In this document: positions 33,736-45,850 of the stretch, piece by piece
How positions within the stretch are numbered: the stretch's first letter is position 1
How the letters are laid out: each line of letters begins with the position of its first letter
DNA from: Cryptomeria japonica
Taxonomy: Eukaryota > Streptophyta > Pinopsida > Cupressales > Cupressaceae
Direction of reading: 5' to 3'
NCBI RefSeq assembly: GCF_030272615.1
Contig: NC_081406.1
Location: 262,063,386-262,127,385, forward strand
DNA length: 64,000 bases
The notes under the pieces: model-generated
Told to the model about the DNA's origin: nothing
The model's input: only the letters and a program-made list of their open reading frames with translations
Databases searched by the model: none
Position numbers and translations under genes: made by a program

Positions 33736-34931
33736 TGTAAGTAGGAATTTTGGAAAAGGCATCAAAGCATGTAATTAGGCAACCACAAACCTAACAAGCT
33801 ATGATAAGAACTCCTAATTGAATCAATAAAGCTATGAAGACAAGACAATTAAAATAAACGCAAACCATCACAAATGAATGTCTCCTCCATGATTCTCCAT
33901 TGTTCTTCTCTCTCCTTCAAATTGTTGTTTGTGGATCTCACCTACAAAGCAAGTGCAAGTGTAAAGAAAGATTGCAAAGTGAAATTCGTACCATAAGGAT
34001 ACTAGAAGCACGGTTCTTGAAAATGAGCAATGAGAGCTCAATTTATAGACTTTGAAATCACATTGAACAGACAAGATCAACTCAATCCAACGGTAGATAT
34101 TTTGTGCAAGGATGAGTTAAAAGAGAAATTGTCATTAGAAGTGAAGAGAAAAAGGCATTAAATCAAAAATAAAATGGAAACTTCCATTTGCACTCCAAAT
34201 ATTCCATTTAAACCCGAATGAGGTGGAATTAATAATTTATTAATTCTACTCATAACTAAAATTAACCAGTTAGTATATAAAAATATTAATTGTAGAAAAA
34301 AAGTGAAAGAATAAATAAATATTCATTTATTTATTGAAAAGGGAGGACATGTTAGTAAGAAAGGGGATTGATTAATTATTTAATTAATCAACCTAGGGGA
34401 AATGATTTGAATAATTCAAGATACCAACCCGATTATTGAATTAGGTCCTCATAGTGATGATTGATTGGCTAAATAATTGATAAAAAAAATAATGACAATT
34501 GACTGAGGTTGACAACAAAATAGGACAAAGATTGAAAAAGACTCAAGATTGATAATGATTTTGATAAGAGACTGATAAGATCGATTGATAAAGTGCCATG
34601 AAAGGCTGATAGAGTGTCACAGAGGACCGATTGAAATTGATTGATAAAGAGGTTGATAATTAATAACTGATTAATTATCAACAAAGAGGGAATTAAGTCT
34701 AATTGTCAAGATGAGACCAATTCAAATGATTTGAAAATGATAAAATGCCAATCATAATTATTTAGGACCAAATGCAAATGAACAAGCCTGATTAGGGTTG
34801 GATTTGAAATGAATTAAAACTAAAGGAATGACACAATGCCAACATATGATGAAGATCGAATGTGACATAGAAGACATGTTTTAAAATTAGGTTAGCGACA
34901 TAGGAGTGATGACCAATTTTGAGTGTCTACA
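33736..34931 (-). repeat. 3' LTR of element E
   Basis: 1196 bases. Minus strand starts TGTAGACACTCAAAATTGG and ends TTCCTACTTACA. The middle is rich in TTGAT/TTAATTAAT words and repeated GATTGATAA. TATA box at 34041-34047 on the minus strand. Very similar to the right LTR, differing by scattered substitutions and a few small indels. Confidence 0.92.
34041..34047 (-). promoter_or_regulatory. TATA box in 3' LTR of E
   Basis: TATAAAT within TCTATAAATTGAGCTC on the minus strand; the copy in the 5' LTR is at 46332-46338. Confidence 0.5.
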
Positions 34932-34946
34932 TTTTGCCCCTCTTTG
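34932..34946 (-). promoter_or_regulatory. Polypurine tract of element E
   Basis: CAAAGAGGGGCAAAA on the minus strand directly before the TGTAGACACTC start of the 3' LTR. Confidence 0.75.
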
Positions 34947-37002
34947 AGACAATAGGATTTATGAGTGTTGTTTCAAAGAATAATTAAAAAGATCATTCCC
35001 TAGTAGATTGAGAGATGGAGGCGAGATGCCCCCTTGAGAGATTGTTTATGTATGAAAGAAATGAATGATCTCTCAAAAGAAGAGAAGAAATGTTAGAAAG
35101 AGAAAATATGATGAAAGTGAAAAAATGTTAATAAGAAGGGAAGAATGCTAATGGATTGTAGAAAAATGGTTTATTAATACCAAATTAAGAAATTATCGAT
35201 TGATCAGATAGAATAGATAGCATGAGAATGATTAATTTGATGAATAGATATAGGGATTGATGGGATAGAAGAAATATTAGCCAGAAGAAATGCAAGTGAC
35301 AAGTGAAGAATGATTAATGTGATGAAATTTTGCTTTCACAAATGCAAATAGTAGGTGAGAACCTTTATTTGATATGGAAAACTAGATGCGGCGCACCATG
35401 GAAATGAAGGTGAGGGCGATAATGCAATCCCTTTGTGTAAAATAGACACATTACAAACAAGGAATGAGTAAAAATACAACCTAAGACAATACGTGTTTCA
35501 AGGGTCAAGGTATGTGCGGCGTTCACAAAGCGAATGTACTTATCATAGACACCCAAGATATACATGCCCCAGAAATTTATGACACTCCACAAACAGAAAA
35601 CAAAACAAAAATGATCATGAGCCAACTTGACCACTCTAAATCACTTTGTGACATCATTGAGTAGCATAGGAACATTATCAAAGATAAATCAAAGAAAAAT
35701 AAGATACACAAGTTCAAACAAGTCAAACAAGTCAAACAAACATCCTGATCTTCATTGCCAAAAGTGAGAATGTCGTGTTTAAAGGACAATCATGTTGTCT
35801 GGTTTCAGGGAATGTAGTACCCCATCTAAGAAAGGACACGGTCTGGTTTCGAGTATACCACACCCTCTATAAGACCCATGATAATGTTGTCAAATGACCA
35901 ATAATGTTGATGTTGGTTGATTGATAAGACAAGTTGACCAGTTTGAATGCTTGATTGGTTGAACAATTCATCTTTTAATGCATAATTTGTTAAGCACAAT
36001 GTTTTATTGTATTTTTTGTCTATTGTTCGCTCAAATGTTTGTCTATGTACAAAAGGGACAATTTATTATCGAAATGAAAGCGCTTTGTTTTTGGATTTTT
36101 TTATGTTTTCCAAATTTTTTAGGGTTTTTGAAAGTTTTTTAATTTTTTTTCCTAGGACATTTTACAAATGTTTTTGGATTATTTCAGGACATTTTATGAT
36201 TTTTTATGGATTTTTTTAGGACTTTATTTTCTTTTCAGGGATTTTTTTAGGACTTTATTTGATTTTTAGGGATTTGTTTAGGATTTTATTAGTAATTTGC
36301 CCCCAGCGTCTAGCAAGGCAAGGAATATGACAAATGGATAAAGAAGCTTGTTGAAATATTGGTGGATAGAGGGAAAATAGAGGCCATTTATTATGGAGAT
36401 AGAGCGAATGCAATTTCCAATGGCTTTCGCATGATGGGATAAAGGGATTGGATATGACCATGCAAATTAATGGAATGTCATGAGGTTTTTGAAACCATGT
36501 TCTTGCATTATATGTCTTTAAGTTGAATCAAGATAAAGGGATGAAAAAGAGTGTATGGACAGTGATAGGATATGGATAGGGTAAGCAAGATAAAAAAAGG
36601 ATAAGGGATATGGACTGAAGGTTGTGATAGGCTAAGCGATAGTGAAAAAATGTTGCAATAAGCCAAGGAATATGGATGAGATGTTGTAATAAGACAATGG
36701 ATAAAGACCAAAAGTTATGATAGATTGAAAGTTGCAAACAAGATGCATGATGTTCATGAAGATCCTCAACCTTGTCAAGATCAAAGGTGGAAAAGGGGAT
36801 ATGGACATGAGGGATAATAGGATAATTGGAGGGTATGATAGGGGTATGATAGGATAACGAGATAATGAAAGACAATAGGATATGAAGGATAAAACCTGCC
36901 CCCAAGTATGGTATGCAAGAAGTTCATAGATTATGCATGATGTTTGTTTGCCAGGTTTTCACCAGCGAACGGATTGTTTTTCTTCTCTTTTTTTTTTTGT
37001 TT
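34947..37002 (-). other. 3' non-coding interior of element E
   Basis: No gene supported. T/A-rich with repeated GGATATGG / GATAGGATA words (36540-36900) and a GGATTTTTTTAGGACTTTATTT phrase repeated near 36180-36290. ORFs here are short and composed of repeated words. Confidence 0.5.
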
Positions 37003-40000
37003 TTAATTTCTTTTTTGCTTTCTTTTTTTACTATTTAGCAGAAAATGGACACATGATAGGGGATGGAAAGACTCAAGCATCTTGTTTTTTAGACAGTAGC
37101 CTTTAAATTTGTGTTGCAACAGACCATGGCTATTGAAGGTATGCTCAAAGACGTTGGCAGAATAATGACATGGAAATGAGATGGCATTAAGGAAAATTTG
37201 TGCAAAGGATTGGATAAGAGGGACAAAAGGATGACAAATATGCATTGGATAATGGATAGGATATTGGAATAATTGTGCATGAGTGGACAAAAATTTTGGC
37301 AAGATCAACAATAGCACACACCTTGAGGGGTGGTGGGCTGATGAAGGAAAAGTGGATTTCAAATGTTGAGATTTGGATGGAGGAAAGGCTAAGGATTTTG
37401 GGACATAAGGACCAGAAATGGATGAAGGGGGTGATGGAGGGATAGATTTGAAAGGTTTGGATGGAGGAATAGCAATTTTGGATGCCAATTTGGATTTTTC
37501 TTTATATTTTTGTGCTTCAAGGAGTTGTTTAGGAATCCACATTGTTTTTTATTTTTCATGCTTTTGTGGTTCCTTGGAACGCATTGCTTCTACAAGGGAT
37601 TTAGGAACCCATATAGATTTTGACTTTGCTTTCTTTTTCTCAGTGGGACTTTGTGGCCTTTTGGACATTTCTTTTTCTTTTTGGATCATATTTTTCTTAG
37701 CTTTGACATGTCGATTAGATTGGACATGTTGATCCTTGAATACATGTGGATTGCTGGACTTATGAATTTTATGCTTGGCATCCAAATTTCTAAGAGGGGT
37801 AAAGGAATGTGTGGATGTATAGGAATGATATGAAGGCCTTTTAGAGGGATGGAAGGTGCTTGAAAATGTGTTCCTTTGATGATCTTGCATAAGGGACGAA
37901 GGGATGAAGGGATAGGTGTATGTTTGGATGTAGGTTTGGTAGGAATACCAAAGTCTTGAGAGTGAACTATGTAGCCAAGACCATTAATATATTCTTTTAT
38001 ATTAAGGGGTTGTTTCTTGTGAAGGTCTACCCCTTTTCCTTTATCAATATTTTGACTTGTAGGATACTCTTTGCTTTGGGAATAATACACGATTCCATTA
38101 TGAGGTGGATATGATATGAAAAAAAATGATAGGATCATGAAGTAGATCTGATTGGACCAAAGTGGAAGAAGTTATTATGCCTATAGAGGGTTCATGAACA
38201 TCTTGCACCAACATGTTTGAATCATAAGGGGGATCATGATCAAGATCACGAGGGGGACTAGGATCAATGACAAACTATTCATGAGATGAAATGAGAGGAG
38301 TAATAGGATCACCAAAAGAAATGAGATCTTGGAGTGTATATGGAGGATTAGGACATGGAGATGGAGGGATAAAGGGATCTTGTGGGGGATTTAAAGGGAT
38401 AATAGGGTCTTGTGGGGGACATGAAGCTAAAAGGATACTTTGATCTTGACAAGGAGGAAGAGCATTAGATTTCTCTTTAAAGGTGTTTTGCTCTTGACTT
38501 TCAATGGGATCATCGGAAAGAATGGAAGGGATATCTTGACCTTGCTTCAGGAGTGGAATGTCAACGAGATTTTGGATAGGGTGGACAATGATAGGAGGAT
38601 AATCATGAGTATCTAGGAAGATGGGATCCTAGTCAGAAATCGGATGGGATGATAAGGTTTCAGTATCTTGATCTTGATTTGTTTTAGGACTCATTTCTTC
38701 ATGCTCTAAATTATCCTCTTGACATTGGGTTGGACTTTGGATATGCATGGGGGATTTTGGCAAGGGATCAATGCTATGACATGAGGGAGATGGACTTTGA
38801 ATGAGATCTTCTATAATAGGTATGATGGGAAATGAATCACATGGTGCCATTGGGTCTAGTATTTCCAAATAATACAAGGAATTTGTATAAAAAGACATAG
38901 ATTAGCATGTATTTTTGTTGCAGACAACCCTTGGGAGGATGCATTATTTGATGTATCATTTGAAGGCGATGGTGGAAATTGCTCTTGTGAAGCTTTAGGA
39001 GATGATATGGGAGGTTCTTGTGAAGCTTCAAAAGGTTTAGGAATAGATGCCACTGGAGAGTCAATTTTCTTATGGGGAGATGAGCCATTACTAGACATAG
39101 GTGCATGATTTTGATCTTTCTCAGAAAAATCACTTAGGGCTCTCTTTAAGAGTTGTGTAATAGATCCACCTTTATTTGGAGACGCATTTGAATCTTTGTC
39201 AGGTTTTGACATAGATAGCTTTTGATTTTGGATTTATTTTGGGACTTTGTTGAATTGGTCTGATATGTTTGAAACTTGGCCTAACGTGAGTTGCAACTTT
39301 GGTTTTTGAATGTTTGGTTGTAGTTGATATTGATTTGTTGGTTGACTTTTTTGTTGGTACTCCACATTTGGTTGAACCAATTGTCAACATTATGTGTTTG
39401 GTTGAGCATATTGTTGAAATTACACCATTGATTGTGTTGGTTGGATATGTTGGACCACTAGTTGTTGTTGGATAATTGGTTGTTATTGGATGATTGGTTG
39501 TTGTTGGATGATTGGTTGTTGTTGTATCATTGGCTATTTATGCAAAATTTGATAGAGCGAGGTTTGATTTGAGATTTGATTGAAGTTTTTGTTCGTTGCT
39601 TGAAATTGTTTCATCATCTCTATTTGAGAGATGAGAGCTGGTATGTCTGATCGTTGGATAAGAGCTTTTACATCAACTGGCTCAATATTTGGATTTGGAC
39701 CTAGAAATTTTTGAAACATTTTGGACATTTGTGATCTATTCTTCTCAATGTTTTTCACTTTTTGTTCCAAGATCTTTGTTTCTTGACCTAGTTTATCTTC
39801 TAGTTTTCGTATTTGGATACTTGACTCATCACAAAATGTTTGACCGATATTGCCTTGTTGTTGGGTTGGATAGAATTGTGATTGCCTTGTATTAAAACTT
39901 GATTGCATTGTGTTATTCATTGGTCCAATCATTAGTTGATATGTCAAACTTTGTTGCAGCATAGGAGCTTGGAATCTTGTTTCAATAGACATGTCACTAT

Positions 40001-40004
40001 GCAA
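37003..40004 (-). pseudogene. Unknown proline/serine-rich reading frames of element E
   Basis: A chain of minus-strand ORFs runs from 40004 to 37003. It opens with MHSDMSIETRFQAPMLQQSL, a Gln/Asn-rich part (with an 18-base DNA repeat at 39467-39535 after it) and a predicted coiled coil (SIQIRKLEDKLGQETKILEQ). Then come Ser/Pro-rich segments (39212-38856, SPKASQEQFPPSPSNDTSNN; 38898-38629), a more ordered piece (38138, with KEYINGLGYIVHSQDFGIPT) and a Lys-rich part in which a motif is duplicated: SIWVPKSLVEAMRSKE and TMWIPKQLLEAQKYKE. I recognise no enzyme. By place it is the gag equivalent of a non-autonomous element. Stops and frame changes break it into at least six pieces. Confidence 0.5.
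39467..39535 (-). repeat. 18-bp tandem repeat in E reading frame
   Basis: About four copies of a unit like GGATGATTGGTTGTTGTT on the + strand, coding an Asn/Gln-rich tract on the minus strand. Confidence 0.6.
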
Positions 40005-40704
40005 TGCAGTATTTTTGGGATTTGGTTTTTAAGGATGATGTATGCAACTAATGCAACCTAGAAGAATGAAAATGTAACTTATGTTTTTTGTCTTTTTGAT
40101 TTTTTGGAATGACAAGGGTATGCAACTAAATGCAATCTAGATGATTGATAATGCAACTTTTGTTTTTGGTCTTTTGAAATTTTGGGAATGATGATGATAT
40201 GCAACTATTATGGAATTTTGAGGAACGGAAATACAACCTTGGATAAGAATGCAATCTAGGGAAAAAATGCAACCTATGTTTTTTTGGATTTTTTGAGGTT
40301 TGGACAAACTCTTGGAATGCAAACCTAAAGATATAACCTTGGGAAATTGAAATGAAGTCAAGACCTTAGTAGGACAAAGGACCAAATGGAAATAGGACAA
40401 GTGACAATGTCACACCTATACACTTGGATACTAAGCCAGGTTCGACAAAATGATGTTGACAAGAAGAAATTTTTTGGACAAGGTCAAGACTCCCCAACAA
40501 CAACTTAGGGTTTAAGCTAGAGATTTGATTTTTGAAGTTTGACAAAACCAAATTTTAAGGAATAAATACAAATTGACAATGATATTGGTAAGGACCTAAG
40601 GATATGATATGAATATGATATGATCTCAAGATATGATATGATCTAAGGATATGATATGATATAATATGAAAAAATGATATGAACCAAGGATATGAATGCA
40701 AATG

Positions 40705-40716
40705 TTTGACAATGTT
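40705..40716 (+). repeat. Left target-site duplication of LINE G
   Basis: TTTGACAATGTT, identical to 43734-43745. Confidence 0.8.
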
Positions 40717-40874
40717 TTTGATTAATGAAAAAGCAGGTTTTGAAGGGGCCCCGAAACCCTTTACAAGCAAGACTACGACATCAAAGCCACAAGAAATAGA
40801 ACAAAAGGAAAAACCCAGCGGAAAACCAAGGAAAACCCACAAAAGCCCCTAAAAGCCTGCAGGCCATCCAGGAA

Positions 40875-42413
40875 TCAGATTTTATCCAGGGCTTTAGCTA
40901 GGGTGCTGCTAATTTCTTGCAGCTCTTCGATGTTGTCTTTGAGGTTGGGAGGGTCCTTGGCCACAACAACCACAACTTTCTTGATACTGGCCCTGGTTCT
41001 CTTCGCAATTCCGCCCACCGGGGTAGCATCACCACCACTTGCAGTCTGGATGGTCTCCTCTTCCAGGTCAAGATCCACAACCAGTTTAGGAGTATGGTCA
41101 AATACCTTGGCAATGTCTTCCAGGTTTTTGGTGACAACAGTGAGGATACTTGGGATAATTCCCATCAGATTTTTCATCACTTCTTTTCCCTCTTCCAACG
41201 ATTTTACCTTATTCTCCATTTCCTGCTTCCAATTAATATGCTCTTTGTTTTCATCCTCCCTCTTTTTATCTGAATTTATCCCTTGCTTCTCCAGGTTTTT
41301 CAGGGTTTCGTAAGTCTGTCTATCGAAATTCATTCTGGCCTCAGAGAGCTTCTTGAGATTATCCAGGATAAGCCCCTCACCAGCACTATCCTTGGCCTTG
41401 CTATCCCTTTCCTCAGTCAGGTTCTTCTCGAAGCCTTTGTTTGTTTCCTTCTCAGAATTAACTTTGGTTTCCTCATTATCCTTGGGAGCCGTCTCCTCCA
41501 TCAGATGGCTATTGTCCTTACCAGGGTGATCACTTGGAATAGGGCTATCTTGACCAGGCTCGAAATCTCCACTTTCTTCCTCATTGCCCAACTCCTCTTC
41601 CTTCCAGCTGTCTTCACCGTTAGAGTCGTTCGTCTCCATACCACTGCTTTCCTTGACAATGTCCTCAGTTTCCAACCCGGGGGCACTTTTCCTTTTCTTG
41701 CTGGATGATGCCTTCTCCTTGTTGGTATCTCCCTCTTCCATCCTCCTTTTACCTGGGGAGGTGGAAATCCGCTTATTTTCCTGCAGAGTAAGGGTTTTGC
41801 AATGCTCATAGATGAGCAGCAAGAGCCCGTAGTGGAGAATCGGACTGGAAGGGTTAGTCCTGTGCTTGTTCAGGGACCTAGAGAGGGATCAAAAAAGGTA
41901 GTAGGGCAAAGACACTTTTTTGTCGTGTCTGAAATGGTTCAAGAGCATGAAGTGGTAAGTGTGGGCCCTGGAGAAATGACCTTCAACCGTAATATACTCC
42001 ATGATTGCGTTCAGGACCCAACCCCACAACTTCTTGATGTTTGCAGCATTGTAGTAGCCCCCGGTAGCCTTGTCGCTTTTGGCCCGCTCTTTCTCTTTTT
42101 GCGGGAACAGGGTAACTGCATTGTTGGAGACCTTGAGGTCTCGAAAGAAGTTGAGCTCGGAGTGGGGCATACCAGTCACAGTAGAAATAAGCCCAGCATC
42201 CAACTTAAATTAAATTCCATAAAGTTTAAAAGAGCCATTAGACTAGTTTTCAGATATCTTAGAAATGGCTAAGTTGACCCTACCTTTGTCATAGTCCTCA
42301 AGCTTTTCCATGAAGCTGGTGAGAGAGCCCTTCTCCAGCTTTTCCCAGAGTTTAGGCATTGCTTTCTAGGTCGACGTGTTGTCAGGTTCTTCACGTCTTA
42401 GATCTCCTCCCAT
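40875..42413 (-). pseudogene. LINE G extra reading frame (ORF3) downstream of RNase H
   Basis: The ATG at 42413 (MGGDLRREEPDNTST) opens a frame 180 bases after the ORF2 stop. The N-terminal half is globular: MPKLWEKLEKGSLTSFMEKL, LISTVTGMPHSELNFFRDLK, then MEYITVEGHFSRAHTYHFML and LNHFRHDKKVSLPYYLF. Three stops, two of them TAG where Trp would fit, and a frame change near 41820-41890 break it. The C-terminal half, an open 315 codons (41822-40875), is acidic and Lys/Glu-rich, with a predicted coiled coil (NWKQEMENKVKSLEEGKEVM) and a basic RTRASIKKVVVVVAK patch. No known enzyme is recognised. The N-terminal part shares motifs with the accessory frame at 1.5-3.4 kb of a gypsy element. Confidence 0.65.
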
Positions 42414-42591
42414 TTTCAAATGCAAGATATCGACTCTGTTTCTCTACAAATTGAGAACTTCTTTCCCTATGCAACTCAAATTATCGCTCTGAGTAACCCA
42501 CAAAGCGTGCGGAAATTTTTTGGAGATAGTAGGAGATCTGCCGCAGTGCCAGGTAATGATGGCCTTTCTAGTGAGGTGCAAGTGGTACTTT

Positions 42592-43733
42592 TTACTTGTC
42601 ATGGTTTAATTGTCCTTCTCTCCCCGTATAACGGTCCTTTCTGAGTATCTCTTTAATGTTTAAATTGAGATCATCCTCGTGCCAAATCATTTGAACGTCA
42701 GAATTAACTCCAGTATTCGCTAAATAGTCAGCAACACTGTTTTGCTCTCTAAAGGCATGTTGTATAATAATTTCTTTGAAACTGGCAATAATCTCTCTAG
42801 CTTTCATGATGATGTTCTCGATGGACCAAGAAGGCTCCGATTCCCCCTTTAGGCACTTAATAATATTAAGTGAATCCCCCTCAAGCCATAATTTATCATA
42901 ATTGAGATTTTTGGCTATAATTAAAGTATGCAAGGGAGCGGAGGCTTCAGCAAAATGGCTAGTTTGATTCCCCAATGGACCAGCCACCGCCTTAAGGAAA
43001 CTTCCAGCAAAATTCTTGATAATGCCCCCATATCCAGCTTTACCCGGATTTCCTTTAGAAGCCCCATCGAAGTTAGCCTTAATCCATCCCTGCGGGGGGA
43101 AACACCAGACAAGACCTTCTCTGCCTTTCTCCTTGCTAGTAGTGGTGGTAGAAAGGTTCCATCTGTCTTTGAAATCCTCTTTAGCAGCAAGTCCCTGATC
43201 AGTGCCATAGAGGCATTCAAAAATACTCCTGAAGATTTTGTCTGCAACCACTTCAGGAATAGCCCTTTTATCTCTGAAAATCCTATTGTTGTGCTCTTTC
43301 CATATATTCCAGATAACAATCGGCAGAGTAAGTCTCCAGATCTCCACAATTTTTGGATTAGAGTTAGGACAATGCCATTGAAGCCAAGTGTCACCAAGAG
43401 AATTCGGGAAGACCCAGCTCAGGTTCCACCTGGTCAGGATGATTTTCTAGATGTCCTGGCTAAAAGAGAATTGATTGAGAATGTGGCAAGCTGTCTCTTC
43501 TTCCCTGCAACTAAGAGAACACATGTTAGGAAAAATGATGCCTCTTTTATGAAGATTATCTAGGGTTAATATCTTATTTTGGATGAAAATCCAAAAGAAG
43601 ATGTTGATTTTGGGAACTAAGTTCTTATTCCAAACTTTAGCCCAGATGGGAGAAGCTTCCACTAGGACATTATGAATAGCCACAGTAGAGGAAACAAAGT
43701 ATTTCCCATCCAGAGTTTTCCCCCATATGAGAT
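42592..43733 (-). pseudogene. LINE G ORF2 C-terminus: zinc-finger and RNase H domains
   Basis: The first part, 43733-43447, is the region that follows RT in plant LINEs (NLVPKINIFFWIFIQNKILT, then LDNLHKRGIIFPNMCSLSCR and EEETACHI). After a stop and frame change comes an ORF of 251 codons (43347-42592): WNIWKEHNNRIFRDK, then RNase H with IKANFDGASKGNPGKAGYGG, in which the active-site Asp and Gly-Asn-Pro context are kept, LWLEGDSLNIIKCLKGE with the next Asp, and HAFREQNSVADYLANTG with the last Asp. RNase H removes element RNA from the hybrid during second-strand synthesis. The usual FAE...A glutamate region reads HFAEASAPLHTLI, so Glu is present. This domain could still be active if made. Confidence 0.85.
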
Positions 43734-43745
43734 TTTGACAATGTT
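43734..43745 (+). repeat. Right target-site duplication of LINE G
   Basis: TTTGACAATGTT, identical to 40705-40716. Confidence 0.8.
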
Positions 43746-44985
43746 AACCTAAGAGAAGACCTAGGGTTTTAGAGTTTTCAATGATATAACCTAATGCAAG
43801 AAAGGCATACACAAGGCAATAATATGACCTAAGTGAAAACTTAGATTTGGTATGACAATGCAATGAGAACTTAGGGAAAATGATTTTAAACCTAAGTGCA
43901 AAATGAGGATGCTAAAATGAACAACAATGTCTATGGGTCCTAAGACCTAAGGTTGGACTATGCAAAGGCTAACCCTAAGTGACATAAATGTTGAAACAAG
44001 GATATCCAATGTTTTGACAAGACATGTTCAATTGTTGGATGAATACTTGGACAAAATATGAACTCTTTGTTTGAAATTTGAAAAAACAAGGTTGTTTATG
44101 ACCACTTGTGAGAATTGTTTTTTATACAACTTTTGACAAGCACGAAAGACAAAATGTTTGTTGGACCTTGATGCAAGACAATCACACACCTTCAACAACG
44201 AATCCTATGGCTGGAAAGGATAATAGCTAATGGATCTCACTTGGGTTTCCCCAACTACGCTTTCTCAAAGAGGATACTTAGATGCTTGACCCCACTGGCT
44301 CCACTCCATGACACTCACTTCTCTAGGGCAGCCAAGCATTAGTCCCCATGAAAACTCCCCATGGTGAAATTTGTATCTCTACTAAGAACCGTAATGATGT
44401 GAGATGTCATTAGAGGTCTGACCTCTTGTACCAACAACTAGAAGGTTTTTGGCTTCTAAAACAAAGAGTTTTTAGTCAAGGCATCCGTTCGGGTGGCCAT
44501 ACATTCAACATTTTTCTCCGTTAAGGAGGCCTCCCAACCTCCAGAGATAACACTCTACAGGTTTTCACGTGCCACATGGATACTGAGAGAGACTTACATC
44601 AGCATGACACATTGACACCTGTTGCTTGCAAATTTTGTGACAAACACATTTATTTATAGTGGTTTGGAAGAGCTTGGCCTTAGCCCGTTACCACTTGGGT
44701 CGTTCCCTCTTACCCAATCTTATAGGCTACTCGGGAGGTAGGCCCTCTTAAGGTTAAGACATGCAAAATAATCTAAATGAAAACATGGCAAGCACTTGTT
44801 CATTAACCTTTAGAAATCAAAATGTGCACTAATCTATAAAAACATAGACACTTTATTTTTGGATAATGTTCTTTGACTGTGTCCTGCACCAAATGCGTTA
44901 GTAGTTTGTTTGTTTAGGTCTTTCCCCAATGAATGCCAAGGGGTTGCACAAATAATCAATAATACACAAAACCTCCAAGTTGAGT
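43746..44985 (-). other. Leader of element E, non-coding part
   Basis: No gene supported. It lies between the 5' LTR repeats and the reading frames. Near 43780-44000 words such as CCTAAGTG / ACCTAAG recur, suggesting old tandem duplication. GGGAGGTAGGCCCTCT at 44732 recurs at 27624. Confidence 0.45.
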
Positions 44986-45069
44986 AGAAAAAAGCAATAT
45001 GCAAAAAAGCAATGTATGCAAGCAAAAAGTAAAATATAAACATGCAAACTAAAAAAAGCAATAGGCAAA

Positions 45070-45540
45070 AAAGTAGCATACAACTAAAAAGCAACATGCA
45101 AGCGAAGAAAAGAAACATGCAATGAAAAAAAAACTACATCCAAATAAAAAACAACATACAAGCGAAGAAAACTGACATGCAATGAAAAAAACTACATGCA
45201 AATAAAAAACAACAACATGCAAATGAAGAAAAGCGACATGCAATGGAAAAAACTACATGAAAATAAAAAAAAGCAACAAGCAAGCAAAGAAAAGTGTCAT
45301 GCAATGAAAAAAAGCTACATGAATAAAAAAGCAACATGCAAGCGAAGAAAAGAAACATGCAATGGAAAAAGCTACATGCAAATAAAAAAAGCAACATGCA
45401 AACAAAGAAAAGTGTCATGCAATGAAAAAAACTACATGCAAATCAAAAAAAGCAACATGCAAGTGAAGAAAAGTGACATGCAATGAAAAAAAAAGCTACA
45501 TGCAAATAAAAAAAAGCAACATGCAAATAAAAAAAGCTTC
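45070..45540. repeat. About 59-bp tandem repeat in leader of element E
   Basis: Roughly eight copies of a purine-rich unit built from GCAACATGCAAGCGAAGAAAA, then GTGACATGCAATGAAAAAAA and CTACATGCAAATAAAAA. Copies differ by substitutions and length of the A runs. Long ORFs on both strands here (for example 45196-45486 plus and 45134-45418 minus) come from the repeat period and are not genes. Adjacent degenerate copies extend left to about 44985. Confidence 0.8.
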
Positions 45541-45564
45541 TTTATGAATTAATCACCTAATTAG

Positions 45565-45850
45565 ACTATGTGCAATTTGTCAACTAAAATAAAAATTAAC
45601 CGGTTAATTAGATCTATGTGCAATTTGTAGCATGAAATCAAAGATTAATCCATGCCTAATTATGAACTAGGTGCAATTTGTAGCACAAAGGAAAGATTAA
45701 TCCAATCCAAATTAGGAACCAAGTGAGAGTTGTTGCATGACATTGAAAGATTAATCCAATCCTAATTAGGAACTAAGTGTGATTTGTAGCATAAAAGAAA
45801 GATTAATCCAATCCTAATTAGGAACTAAGTGAAATTTGTTTGTTCAATTT
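45565..45850. repeat. Second tandem repeat, about 55-60 bp, in leader of element E
   Basis: About five copies of a unit with CCTAATTAGGAACTAAGTG, CAATTTGTAGCA and AAAGATTAATCCAATCC. Different from the neighbouring 59-bp array. Confidence 0.75.

Larger units (their letters stand above)
40717..43733 (-). mobile_element. LINE G: 5'-truncated LINE inserted in element E (3.0 kb)
   Basis: Flanked by a perfect 12-bp duplication, the normal sign of target-primed reverse transcription. Minus orientation. It starts inside the ORF2 zinc-finger/linker domain (5' truncation, common in LINEs), then carries RNase H, a 180-base gap, a second long reading frame and a 3' end near 40717 with only a very short A-rich tail (TTAATCAAA). 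GC content is visibly higher than in the surrounding element. Confidence 0.82.

Noticed and set aside
29692..34946. TTTTGCCCCTCTTT after the LTRs of E and F as an odd primer binding site on the + strand
   Set aside because: Read on the minus strand it is a polypurine tract. The true primer site of E is at the other LTR (TGGTGAA), and the reading frames are also minus.
36007..36219. Phe-rich ORF of 70 codons
   Set aside because: T-rich non-coding interior of element E; composition explains the frame.
45134..45486. Overlapping ORFs on both strands in the leader of element E
   Set aside because: They come from a tandem repeat with few stop codons; the peptides are just the repeat read out.
45070..45850. 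Possible CRISPR-like array
   Set aside because: The repeats are contiguous and imperfect, with no unique spacers. The surroundings are plant retrotransposons.
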